From: Candidatus Cloacimonadota bacterium
GTDB taxonomy: Bacteria; Cloacimonadota; Cloacimonadia; Cloacimonadales; TCS61
Assembly (NCBI GenBank): GCA_023137125.1
Contig: JAGLPW010000159.1
Span: forward strand, 1 to 34,607
Length of the DNA: 34,607 nucleotides
Direction of reading: 5' to 3'
A model generated the notes under the pieces. It did not search any database. It was not told the DNA's origin and saw only the letters and a program-made list of their open reading frames with translations. Positions 20,798 to 28,286 of this stretch are shown piece by piece. Numbering within the stretch: the first letter of the stretch is position 1; the number at the start of each line of letters is the position of its first letter. Made by a program: the position numbers and the translations under genes.

Positions 20798-20813
20798 TGT
20801 TCACATACGAACA
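20798..20813. promoter_or_regulatory. candidate enhancer-binding dyad upstream of the 20927 gene
   Basis: TGTTCACATACGAACA is an inverted repeat (TGTTC, six bases, GAACA) ~70 bp upstream of the sigma-54 promoter. It is followed by TTCGA, whereas the 16923 site is followed by TCGA. A second perfect palindrome, ATCGTACGAT, lies at 20785-20794. Confidence 0.5.
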
Positions 20814-20868
20814 TTCGAGATTAGCTTATCATCCATCTTATTCCTTAATCTATATGCAGTTACAGACA

Positions 20869-20884
20869 TGGCACACAAATTGCA
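20869..20884 (+). promoter_or_regulatory. sigma-54 (RpoN) promoter of the outer-membrane protein gene
   Basis: TGGCACACAAATTGCA has GG at 20870-20871 and GC at 20882-20883 with a 10-base gap, a near-perfect -24/-12 element. The leader would be ~32 nt, with AAGGAGGG before the ATG at 20927. Confidence 0.87.
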
Positions 20885-20926
20885 TATTTAACACATAGAA
20901 ACATTTAATCAAGGAGGGTTGAAAAA

Positions 20927-22111
20927 ATGTTAAAACAAATTATTGTGATTATTTTAGTTGGACTTATTTGTCCGTTATTAAGTGTTACAGTTGAATTAGA
21001 TCAACAAGAAGGAACAAGTAAGCCGGTCATAGATTTTTATGCTGATAACCTGGTTTCAGCAGAAATTGCAGGACAAGGCTATGCAGGTGTTGCCGATGTT
21101 GGTGGTATTTCATTTTCCAATCTTAATCCTGCCTCATTTGATATTAAGAATGATGCCCAGATCTATTATGAATACGGATTAAAAAACAACACAAATTTAT
21201 TCTCAGATATCACCAGTAATGGCAACGATATTACAAGCTATCGTTCTGGTGTGGCAGCTGCTTTTGCCTACAAATTTACAGAATATGTGCGAGCCGGGAT
21301 AATTTACACAGCAAAGAGCAGCTACAATATAGACTTAGGAGAAGTGTATAATACCCACAACGGTGACATAATGGAAACTTTCTCATTATCCGAAAAACGT
21401 TACATTAATTCTGTAAATATTCCTATCTCCTATGTTCTTGAAAAGTTCAGATTTGGAGTAGGATTGAATTTAGATATCTACCATTCTGAGATCAACAACG
21501 TTTATCCGTTGGAAAATGGAAGTTGGGCCAGCATATGCGGAGAATTAGATTTTCTCTTGTTCAGACCAAAATTAGGAGCAATATATTCCCCATCACAAAA
21601 TCTCTCCTTTGGTCTGTCATTCTTAATGCCTGTAGAAAAAGAGCTGACCACAAACTGTGGTTTTGTATTTTTGGAACACAATAAAAACATATTTCCTATG
21701 GAAATACTGGTTGGAACAAAATACTCCACGCCCAATATTCCATTGTCTGTGTTATTAGACTTCAGTTATAAGCAATACTCTGAAATGGATGAATTTGTAG
21801 ACAGCAATAACTTCCATTTGGGTTTAGAATTTGCACCATTTGAAAAACTGCACATCAGAACAGGTATGTTTACCAATTTTGACATCAGGAATACAGATTA
21901 CACAGTTACAGATGGTTTGGGTAATGAATATGATTATTGGCAGGATTCTGAGACTTTTGAAGATAGAAAATTCCTTACTTTAGGACTCACCTATTTCTGG
22001 AGAAGAACAGAAATTAATCTTGCTGTAGTAGATAACAGTCTCCTAACTAACAGTGATGTTAAGCAAACTTATGCAAAACTTGGTTTCACTGTCCAACTGG
22101 CTCATCCTTAA
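20927..22111 (+). CDS. PorV/FadL-like outer-membrane beta-barrel protein
   Basis: A 394-aa protein with a signal peptide (~1-19) and a beta-barrel pattern of alternating residues throughout. Residues 48-70 contain AGQGYAGVADVGG and FSNLNPAS. This G-x-G...N-P-A pattern near the N-terminus is typical of the OmpP1/FadL and PorV group. PorV is the shuttle protein of the type IX system, which fits the secreted carboxypeptidase just upstream under the same class of promoter. Whether this is a PorV homologue or a separate transporter cannot be settled from sequence alone. A terminator follows 48 nt after the stop. Confidence 0.75.
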   Translation: MLKQIIVIILVGLICPLLSVTVELDQQEGTSKPVIDFYADNLVSAEIAGQGYAGVADVGGISFSNLNPASFDIKNDAQIYYEYGLKNNTNLFSDITSNGNDITSYRSGVAAAFAYKFTEYVRAGIIYTAKSSYNIDLGEVYNTHNGDIMETFSLSEKRYINSVNIPISYVLEKFRFGVGLNLDIYHSEINNVYPLENGSWASICGELDFLLFRPKLGAIYSPSQNLSFGLSFLMPVEKELTTNCGFVFLEHNKNIFPMEILVGTKYSTPNIPLSVLLDFSYKQYSEMDEFVDSNNFHLGLEFAPFEKLHIRTGMFTNFDIRNTDYTVTDGLGNEYDYWQDSETFEDRKFLTLGLTYFWRRTEINLAVVDNSLLTNSDVKQTYAKLGFTVQLAHP

Positions 22112-22158
22112 TAAATTATTCATAAACTCCTAAAAAAGAAAAAAGACGCATCCTCCCT

Positions 22159-22184
22159 AAACGGGCGAAAGCCCGTTTTTTTAT
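22159..22184 (+). terminator. Rho-independent terminator after the barrel protein gene
   Basis: Stem ACGGGC/GCCCGT with a GAAA loop and a seven-T tract, almost identical to the terminator at 16703-16728. The pair delimits the plus-strand sigma-54 genes. Confidence 0.92.
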
Positions 22185-22205
22185 TTTAGAAAATCATCTT
22201 TAACC

Positions 22206-22310
22206 GAACCCCATCCCTGCCCTTCCCCTTTACCAAAGGTGAAGGGTTTAAAAGATTATCAAGAGAAGAACACTCCTCCTCTTGATTTGAGAGGGGGTTG
22301 GGGGGAGTTC
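22206..22310 (+). repeat. two-hairpin repeat R1
   Basis: Begins GAACCCCATCCC and ends GGGGAGTTC. The first hairpin is CCCTTC-CCTTT/AAAGG-GAAGGG; the second is CCTCTT/AGAGGGG. Outer ends are partial inverted copies. Related copies are R2 (25138), R3 (27764) and R4 (28287). Confidence 0.9.
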
Positions 22311-22435
22311 AGTTTTTCGTAAACAGAGAAGAATATGTCGTTTTGCTTCGCAAAGCCAACATTAAATGTTTGCGTTACGAAGACAACCCCCAAAGGGATG
22401 GATAAAATTTCGTAACGATTTCTATAACTATTATT
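22311..22435. repeat. R1 tail with a 37-bp imperfect palindrome
   Basis: Holds AAGAATATGTC followed by a palindrome at 22346-22382 whose arms run from CTTCGC to TACGAAG around AACATTAAATGTT, with three mismatched pairs and a central A. The same tail recurs after R2. No gene is visible in 22185-22435. Confidence 0.7.
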
Positions 22436-23470
22436 TTATTCTAATTTTCCCAGGGACATTATGTAAATCGGTTCTTCTTCCCTTGTCATATTAATTAGCA
22501 ATTTCACTTTGATATCGGAAAAAGCACCGATCGCTACAGTTCCCATATCAAGCGCAACAGCCTGCAGGTATACATTTTCGGCAGAATGGCCCAGATCCAT
22601 ACATACATAACGTTCTCTTCCTCGATCTCCGTAAATATCAGTCGTACGACTGTAAACAGCAGAATACACTAATGAAGCAGGAGCTTCCTGAATCCAAGAC
22701 TGTTCTAACGCTGCCTTTGCTAATTTCTTCCGAACATCTCCATCTGATATTTTAACTATGCTGTGATCTTCGGCTTTGTATTTATAAATACCCGCAGAAA
22801 GCTCAGTGACATTTCCTGCTACGAGGTATATTTCTAATGGGTATCTTGCACCTGCAGAAGGAGCAGTTTTTAATCCACCACGTAAAAATGCAGGTCCACC
22901 CGGATATGGTTTGGTTAAGCCATAAGCTGCCCACAATATTTGAGAGACCTCTTCCATCGTTAATGGATCATCACTGTAATTTCTAATGGAACGACGTTTA
23001 TGAAGAGTTTCTTCAAGAGAAATATCACTTTCAAATCTTGGCTTAGGAAGTTCAATAATTATTTTTTCATTATGTTTTTCCGGGAGATTGTTTTCAAGCT
23101 CGGTAATTTTATTCTCAAGCTGTACTATAATTCCCTCAAATCGTTTATCATCTCTCAGGGTTTCAAAATCTTCATCGGTTTTTATCCATCCCAGTTCCAA
23201 CATTCCATTATCAATAGATAGAGAAAGATCTTTAAAGGCAGTATCTTTATTCCCTTCAAGTGCCCAAGCACAAGCTGCACTGTAATAACTCAAGGCATCA
23301 GGTCCGTTTTCTGCAATATGATTTTCATACATCTCTGCTGTTTCTTTATATTTACCTTCAGCTCTCAGATCAGCAGCTTTCCTGTTTAGTTCCATAAAAC
23401 CATCTGCATATAGGAATAAATTCAGAGAAATTAAAACTAAAATACTAATTATTAACTTGTTTTTTTTCAT
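22436..23470 (-). CDS. exported SagB-type nitroreductase with N-terminal TPRs
   Basis: A 344-aa protein: signal peptide (~1-22), TPR-like helices at ~27-90 (YKETAEMYENHIAENGPDALSYYSAA region), and an FMN-dependent nitroreductase domain at ~150-344. The FMN-binding blocks are RRSIRNYSDDPLT at 159-171, TAPSAGARYPLEIY at 202-215 and MGTVAIGAFSD near the end. SagB/ThcOx enzymes oxidise azoline rings to azoles in peptide natural products, but no SagC/D or precursor gene is nearby and export is unusual. The start at 23470 has GGGAGG and begins the signal peptide; an extension to 23512 would lie inside the sigma-54 promoter. Role unknown. Confidence 0.85.
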   Translation of the reverse strand: MKKNKLIISILVLISLNLFLYADGFMELNRKAADLRAEGKYKETAEMYENHIAENGPDALSYYSAACAWALEGNKDTAFKDLSLSIDNGMLELGWIKTDEDFETLRDDKRFEGIIVQLENKITELENNLPEKHNEKIIIELPKPRFESDISLEETLHKRRSIRNYSDDPLTMEEVSQILWAAYGLTKPYPGGPAFLRGGLKTAPSAGARYPLEIYLVAGNVTELSAGIYKYKAEDHSIVKISDGDVRKKLAKAALEQSWIQEAPASLVYSAVYSRTTDIYGDRGRERYVCMDLGHSAENVYLQAVALDMGTVAIGAFSDIKVKLLINMTREEEPIYIMSLGKLE

Positions 23471-23501
23471 AGAGAACCTCCCAGTTTTCTTATAAAACTT
23501 A

Positions 23502-23518
23502 TTGCAACTCACATTCCA
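23502..23518 (-). promoter_or_regulatory. candidate sigma-54 promoter of the SagB-like gene
   Basis: On the minus strand, TGGAATGTGAGTTGCAA has GG and GC exactly 10 bases apart (23517-23516 and 23505-23504). The -12 TTGCA is perfect; the -24 element (TGGAAT) has two mismatches to TGGCAC. The leader would be ~22 nt, the same as for the carboxypeptidase gene. Confidence 0.65.
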
Positions 23519-23594
23519 AAATAAACCAGAAAACCTGCAATAGAAAAAGATCAGATCGAGCGAACCATGTTTTTCAGTGTTTGAGAATTATGCT

Positions 23595-23909
23595 CTACTG
23601 TTTTTTCCCATCAGATGCTAAACGTAGATATTCTTCAAGATTACTAGTGTATTCATTTAGCGCAGCTCTTCCTTTATCGGTAAGAGAAATTGTTGTTTTT
23701 GGTTTTCTGTTTTCAAAGCGTTTTTGCATCTTAATGTATTTTGCCTCTTCCAGTTTCCTGAGGTGTGTACTCAGATTTCCATCTGAAACATCAATCTCCT
23801 TCTTTAGATATGTAAAATTTGCAGTCTCAGATTGAAGAAGCAATATCATGATCGCTAAACGAACCCGGGAATGGATTACAGAATCCAACTCCGCAAAATT
23901 ACTTTCCAT
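23595..23909 (-). CDS. winged-helix transcriptional regulator
   Basis: A 104-aa DNA-binding protein with a winged-helix core: HSRVRLAIMILLLQ, then TYLKKEIDVSDGNLSTHLRKLEEAKYI (recognition helix around GNLSTHLRKLE), then ISLTDKGRAALNEY for the wing. The pattern matches small stand-alone wHTH regulators (HTH_27-like). The start at 23909 has AAGGAAA and lies 11 nt inside the upstream membrane protein gene; a longer frame to 23954 adds residues foreign to the family. I infer it may autoregulate through the palindrome at 24515-24526. Confidence 0.85.
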   Translation of the reverse strand: MESNFAELDSVIHSRVRLAIMILLLQSETANFTYLKKEIDVSDGNLSTHLRKLEEAKYIKMQKRFENRKPKTTISLTDKGRAALNEYTSNLEEYLRLASDGKKQ

Positions 23910-24495
23910 TTTGTTTCCTTGCCAGACTGTATAAATAGATACCGGGAATAACATTATTAACGATTAGAAGCAAAACAAATACACCCATAAAAGCAACTTG
24001 ATTTTCCAAAATAAGCAGGAATATACTTCCAATCCACCAAAGTATTCCGTTGATTATTGGCATTTTTTGCTTTAACAAAATTCCCGTAGAAAAATTTGCC
24101 GCTCCCAATAGTAAGCTTACCATTACATACACAATGTACCATTCATAAGCTTTTAGAATAGGAAAAACAAATGCAACTAAAAACATCGCTATCATTAAAC
24201 CCATCCAGATAGAATTTATTCCAAGATCCGGATATTGAATACTGCCTTGTTTTTCATAAGTTCGCTTTGAATAAATTACACTGACAATTGCTCCCCCTAT
24301 ACCAAAAAATGCCCATGAAAATCCAATCAGGTCGTACATTTCGAACTTGATTAGAATGTACATTGCCACAATGGCGAGTGAAATAAGAACACCCCACAAA
24401 AGATGATAAAAACCTGCGTAATTTTGTTTTCTTTTTGTTCTTTCGATCATTTCTTTAATTACTTCTAAAGCCTGTTCATTAGTTATTTGATCCAT
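23899..24495 (-). CDS. six-helix membrane protein paired with the wHTH regulator
   Basis: A 198-aa protein with a short cytoplasmic head (1-29) and six predicted helices at about 30-50, 57-75, 94-114, 118-139, 148-163 and 168-188. GGAGGT precedes the ATG. It overlaps the downstream regulator by 11 nt, so the two are made together. Pairing of small membrane proteins with HTH_27-type regulators is common in FCB genomes, but their signal is unknown. No enzymatic motif is visible. Confidence 0.8.
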   Translation of the reverse strand: MDQITNEQALEVIKEMIERTKRKQNYAGFYHLLWGVLISLAIVAMYILIKFEMYDLIGFSWAFFGIGGAIVSVIYSKRTYEKQGSIQYPDLGINSIWMGLMIAMFLVAFVFPILKAYEWYIVYVMVSLLLGAANFSTGILLKQKMPIINGILWWIGSIFLLILENQVAFMGVFVLLLIVNNVIPGIYLYSLARKQNGK

Positions 24496-24507
24496 ACTAC
24501 CTCCTTT

Positions 24508-24536
24508 TTTGTATCAAAGTACTTTGCAATACAAAG
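24508..24536 (-). promoter_or_regulatory. operator-like palindrome before the wHTH operon
   Basis: CAAAGTACTTTG (24515-24526) is a perfect 12-bp palindrome flanked by TTTGTAT (24508-24514) and ATACAAA (24529-24535). It lies 12-40 nt before the operon start codon and next to its ribosome site, a good place for a repressor. A TTGACA box lies upstream on the same strand at 24566-24561. Confidence 0.6.
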
Positions 24537-24603
24537 TTATTTTTATTACGAAGGCTTTCTTGTCAAATTATTTTTTTTAGAATTACTTTAAAACAATTCT
24601 TTC

Positions 24604-24635
24604 TTGACTCAAAACTAACACTAATCCATTAGATA
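24604..24635 (+). promoter_or_regulatory. probable promoter of the 24675 gene, copied at 25469
   Basis: TTGACTCAAA and ATTAGATA, followed by a leader with AAATTAAATAACT and GGGAG before ATGAAAAAG. The same blocks in the same order lie upstream of 25540. The spacer to TAGATA is 20, longer than the usual 17. Confidence 0.55.
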
Positions 24636-24674
24636 GCTGTGAGTTGAAATTAAATAACTTACAGGGAGTGAACG

Positions 24675-25139
24675 ATGAAAAAGTTCAATCTTATTTTAAT
24701 TATATTTCTACTTTTCCCTCTTTTTTTAACTGCTATTGAATTTGGAGTTAAACTTGAGACTTCCGGTGGACCGATCCTTTCGGCTATGGTTGGTTTTCCG
24801 CTAAATGAGAAACTGGATCTTGAATTTGCTGCCGGAGGATTTCCCGGGATAATTTTCCGTTCGGATGCTAACTTTAAATTTAAAAAAGATAGAAAGTGGT
24901 TTCCATTTTATTTAGCCGGTGCAGGAGTTATGAGTTTTTTCCGAGGAAGTGCTGATGGTAAGACCATAGTTACTTTTCAGGTAAATACTGCTGTTCGTAC
25001 TTTTCAATTATCTGTTTTTGAGATCTCACCATACATCGGTATCCTCTACGTACCAAGCTGGATAAACACAGATTTCGATAACACTACTGGCATTGAGGTT
25101 ATTCCAATGCTGGGTGTGGAAATGATGTTTGGGAAATGA
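24675..25139 (+). CDS. small outer-membrane-like protein
   Basis: A 154-aa protein with a signal peptide (~1-20) and a glycine-rich alternating pattern compatible with a small eight-strand beta-barrel (for example LETSGGPILSAMVGFPL, then FAAGGFPGIIFRSD, ending VEMMFGK). I recognise no family. Its start ATGAAAAAG and leader are near copies of those of the 25540 gene, which suggests the two are coregulated. Its stop codon overlaps the first bases of repeat R2. Confidence 0.75.
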   Translation: MKKFNLILIIFLLFPLFLTAIEFGVKLETSGGPILSAMVGFPLNEKLDLEFAAGGFPGIIFRSDANFKFKKDRKWFPFYLAGAGVMSFFRGSADGKTIVTFQVNTAVRTFQLSVFEISPYIGILYVPSWINTDFDNTTGIEVIPMLGVEMMFGK

Positions 25140-25232
25140 ATCCCATCCCTGCCCTTCCCCTTTACCAAAGAGGAAGGGTAAAAGATATTCATCTTCCCCC
25201 TCTTGACTTAAGAGGGGATTAGGGGGAAGTTC
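25138..25232 (+). repeat. two-hairpin repeat R2
   Basis: Begins GAATCCCATCCC, inside the TGA stop of the previous gene, and ends GGGGGAAGTTC. Both hairpins are as in R1, with a few changes (second stem CCCCCTCTT/AAGAGGGG). Confidence 0.9.
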
Positions 25233-25468
25233 AACTTTCGCAAACAACAAAGAATATGTCTTTTAAAGCGACGATGTCTTACTTCGTTAAGCCATCTTAT
25301 TTTTACTTAATAAAACCAACATTAAATGTTTACATTACTTCTGGGGAGATAAGTTAATAAGAAATATTCTTTAATAATAATTTACTCTTTTCCTTCGACT
25401 AACTCTGTCCTTCACCTGTCCTGAGCAAAGATGACACAAGTAAGGCCGAAACCAATTATATTCTTTCC
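25233..25468. repeat. R2 tail and gene-free stretch
   Basis: No gene is visible. It repeats the R1 tail (AAGAATATGTC and ACCAACATTAAATGTTTAC), but with extra sequence between the arms. It also holds a degraded TGTCATCCTGAG-type element at 25392-25436 (CCTTCGACTAACTC ... ATGACA). Confidence 0.6.
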
Positions 25469-25500
25469 TTGACTCCAAATTCCTATAATCTATTAGATAT
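25469..25500 (+). promoter_or_regulatory. probable promoter of the 25540 gene, copy of the one at 24604
   Basis: TTGACTCCAAA, then TATAATC, then ATTAGATA, followed by AAATTAAATAACT and GGGAGAAAGG before ATGAAAAAG. The spacer from TTGACT to TAGATA is 19. Confidence 0.55.
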
Positions 25501-25539
25501 CTATAAATTTAAATTAAATAACTAAAAAGGGAGAAAGGA

Positions 25540-27747
25540 ATGAAAAAGATATTAACTGCGATATTGATAATAATGCTTTTTACCTGCTCATTATTAATGG
25601 GACAAACAAAAGAAAAACCAGCCGAAAAAGTAACAGACGTTAAAGGAAAGCTGGCTGGTACAGTAACCGATGTAAAAGGGAAACCCATCTCAAAAGCAAA
25701 TATAATTATTGAAGGCACGGAATTTCAAACCCAATCAAAGAAAAGCGGCTCTTATTCTTTAGCAAACATTCCAACGGGAAAATATAATGTCATTTGTGAA
25801 AGTAGTGGTTTTATTACTGATAAAGTGAATGATGTAATAATTAAACACAACAAAACTACAAAACTGAACTTCGTACTTATCCGGCAAGCTGGTGATGAGG
25901 AAAAAATAAAGATTATTGAATCTCCTACAATTGCTGTCGAAGAAAAAAGAAAGGGTGATGTCAAAACAAGTTCAGGAAGAACTATTACTGAAGCGGAGAT
26001 CAAAGATGAGCACATTTCTAAGTTTGTTCTAATAGAAGAAGATCTTGATGAGGAAGATGATGAAGACATAGAAATCGTAGATGGTGGTGAAACTGAGATA
26101 ATTGAGACAATTGGAAAAACCACTCTTGATCCATACGAAGATATGTCTGTTTCCGAGACAAAAGAAGTAAAGAAAGCACGCCCTTCTGAAAGACCTCGTT
26201 CCAAAGTTACAGCATCTTCATATTCCGGTTTGAAAGCCGGATTTGTGGATGATAATAAACAATTCAATTATTTCTTGAATTTCTTAGAAAAATATACAAG
26301 ACAGGTGGCATCACTTTCTATTAATATTACTGAAAGAATAATCCTGAATATAAAAGATGGACAGGGAAAATCTTTACCGGATGCAAAAATAAAAATCTTT
26401 GCAGGAAAGACAGAACTGGAAAGTGGTTTGTCCTATTCTGACGGACGCTATCTATTCTTTCCCTCGGAATATAAAAAAAGGTACTACGAATACAGGCTGG
26501 AAGTAGAATATTCCGGTATTACAAAAAAGGTGATGATCTATCGGCAGGGAAAACGTGAAATAGATATTTCAATAGCAAATATCCAAAAAGCTTCATCGGA
26601 AAATATTCCGCTCGATATCCTATTTGTGCTGGATACCACCGGAAGTATGGGAGAAGAGATCAGACGGCTTCGCAACAGCATCGAGATCATCAATCTTAAT
26701 ATTTCCGAGATTTCTCCCACTCCCGATATACGTTATGGATTAGTATTATACAGAGATATCAAAGATATATATAATACAAAAATTATCCCGCTTAATGATA
26801 GCCTCCCTGAATTTCAAAGGCATTTATCTATGGTTACCTCCGATGGTGGTGGAGATAGATCTGAAAACCTGCAGGCTGCTCTGGAGGACGCACTCACCAA
26901 AATCAGCTGGCGTAAAAACGGAGTGAGATTAGCCTTCATCATAACCGATGCACCACCTCACCTGGATTATGGCCAAGACTACACTTATGTAAATGCTGTT
27001 CATGATGCAAAGAAAAAAGGCATCAAACTCTTCAGCATTGGAACCGGAGGTTTACCTCTGGGTGGAGAGTATGTGCTTCGTCAGATCTCGCAATACACAT
27101 TTGCCAACTATGTATTCCTAACCTACGGAGAAAAAGGTGAAAGCGAAGGAGGAGCTCCCGGAAGTGTAAGTCATCACACCGGTGAGAATTTCCAAACCGA
27201 TAAACTGGAAGCAATAATAATTCGTAAAGTGAAAGAGGAACTGCATAATTATTTTGGCAAACCACTGTATGGCGGTGATGAATATTTGCAGGCTACAAAG
27301 ATAGAGGATGAAGAAAAGAAAGTAACACTGGAAAAATTATTTACAATGGCAATCACTCAACTTCAGGATTACTCTTCCATTAAAATACCGGACAGAACAC
27401 CTGCTGCCGTACTGCCCATTATGTGTTCAAAAGAAAAACTGAAGGTGAATGCCGAATATTTTACTGCCAACCTGTTGTTTGCATTTTCCCTAAACAAAAC
27501 TTTTAAAGCTATCGAACGGGATGACCTGCAAAAAATAATTGAAGAACAGAAGCTGCAGCTTACAGGTCTTACCGATCTGGATAAAGCAGTTGAGGTTGGG
27601 AAGATAATGGGTGCAGATATGCTGATAGCCGGTGAACTGTTTGAAAAAAGTGATTGTTTTGAACTATATTTAAAACTCCTGAATGTAAAAACAGCGGAAG
27701 TATTGTCTGTAACTAAAACCAAAATAGATAAATCGTTAGGATTATAG
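25540..27747 (+). CDS. exported VWA protein with carboxypeptidase-regulatory-like and CsgG-like domains
   Basis: A 735-aa envelope protein: signal peptide (~1-21); a carboxypeptidase-regulatory-like beta domain at ~37-115 (GTVTDVKGKPISKANIIIEG, then SGSYSLANIPTGKYNV); an acidic linker at ~165-185; and a von Willebrand A domain at ~355-570 with MIDAS residues D365-x-T367-x-S369 (VLDTTGSMGEE) and D470 (IITDAPPH). A C-terminal domain at ~615-735 (ERDDLQKIIEEQKLQLTG, then VGKIMGADMLIAGEL) resembles CsgG/FlgO-type assembly proteins. A short internal duplication of VTDVKGK occurs at 31-48. The modules suggest surface-protein assembly or adhesion, but no partner genes are adjacent. The leader copies that of the 24675 gene. 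Confidence 0.85.
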   Translation: MKKILTAILIIMLFTCSLLMGQTKEKPAEKVTDVKGKLAGTVTDVKGKPISKANIIIEGTEFQTQSKKSGSYSLANIPTGKYNVICESSGFITDKVNDVIIKHNKTTKLNFVLIRQAGDEEKIKIIESPTIAVEEKRKGDVKTSSGRTITEAEIKDEHISKFVLIEEDLDEEDDEDIEIVDGGETEIIETIGKTTLDPYEDMSVSETKEVKKARPSERPRSKVTASSYSGLKAGFVDDNKQFNYFLNFLEKYTRQVASLSINITERIILNIKDGQGKSLPDAKIKIFAGKTELESGLSYSDGRYLFFPSEYKKRYYEYRLEVEYSGITKKVMIYRQGKREIDISIANIQKASSENIPLDILFVLDTTGSMGEEIRRLRNSIEIINLNISEISPTPDIRYGLVLYRDIKDIYNTKIIPLNDSLPEFQRHLSMVTSDGGGDRSENLQAALEDALTKISWRKNGVRLAFIITDAPPHLDYGQDYTYVNAVHDAKKKGIKLFSIGTGGLPLGGEYVLRQISQYTFANYVFLTYGEKGESEGGAPGSVSHHTGENFQTDKLEAIIIRKVKEELHNYFGKPLYGGDEYLQATKIEDEEKKVTLEKLFTMAITQLQDYSSIKIPDRTPAAVLPIMCSKEKLKVNAEYFTANLLFAFSLNKTFKAIERDDLQKIIEEQKLQLTGLTDLDKAVEVGKIMGADMLIAGELFEKSDCFELYLKLLNVKTAEVLSVTKTKIDKSLGL

Positions 27748-27763
27748 TTTATAAATATTAAGT

Positions 27764-27865
27764 GAACTCCATCCCTTCCCCTTTACCAAAGACGAAGGGC
27801 GAGAAAGAATTTCAAGAAGTGAATCGCCTCCCCCTCTTGATTTAAGAGGGGGTCGGGGGGAGTTC
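27764..27865 (+). repeat. two-hairpin repeat R3
   Basis: GAACTCC at the left and GGAGTTC at the right are perfect inverted ends. The internal hairpins are CCCTTC-CC/GAAGGG and CCCCCTCTT/AAGAGGGGG. The DUF559 gene starts 28 nt downstream. Confidence 0.92.
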
Positions 27866-27892
27866 AACTTAGCGAATACCGAGGGGAGTTTA

Positions 27893-28276
27893 ATGACCAC
27901 AAGAATTTACAATAGAAAGATACAAATGAGCAGAAGGAAAGAACTCCGAAAGAGAGAAACTACTGCTGAGAAGATACTTTGGAGTTCACTCAGGAGACGT
28001 AATATTAATAACATAAAGTTCTATCGTCAATATGGAATTGGAGCTTACATTGCAGATTTCTACGCACCATCATTAAGATTATGTATTGAAGTTGATGGCA
28101 AACAACACCATACAGAAACAGGTTCAGAGTATGATGCAGAGCGTGATAATTATATGGAATCTCTGAATATTCAAATACTCCGTTTTAAGAATGAATTAGT
28201 AATTGAAGATACGGTTAATATAGTGAGTGAGATTAAAAGAGCTATCAAATTAATATTAGATTCAGAGAAAAAGTGA
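27893..28276 (+). CDS. DUF559 (Vsr-like) endonuclease-domain protein
   Basis: A 127-aa protein of the DUF559 family, which has the very-short-patch/PD-(D/E)XK nuclease fold. It shows FYRQYGIGAYIADFYAPS at 43-60 (with D55), LCIEVDGKQHH at 63-73 (E-V-D-G-K core) and a C-terminal IQILRFKNELV. The candidate catalytic residues D55, E66 and K70 are in order. DUF559 proteins often occur in many copies per genome; their role is not established. A ribosome site (GAGGGGAG) precedes the ATG. It is bracketed by R3 and R4, and its stop lies 10 nt before R4. Confidence 0.85.
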   Translation: MTTRIYNRKIQMSRRKELRKRETTAEKILWSSLRRRNINNIKFYRQYGIGAYIADFYAPSLRLCIEVDGKQHHTETGSEYDAERDNYMESLNIQILRFKNELVIEDTVNIVSEIKRAIKLILDSEKK

Positions 28277-28286
28277 TTTTAAAATC

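Noticed and set aside
23471-23512. Longer N-terminus for the SagB-like protein
   Set aside because: It would place the start inside the sigma-54 element and in front of the signal peptide; GGGAGG marks the start at 23470.
25026-25250. Minus-strand frame across repeat R2
   Set aside because: It is made of the repeat's C-rich hairpins and the end of the 24675 gene; no protein-like composition.
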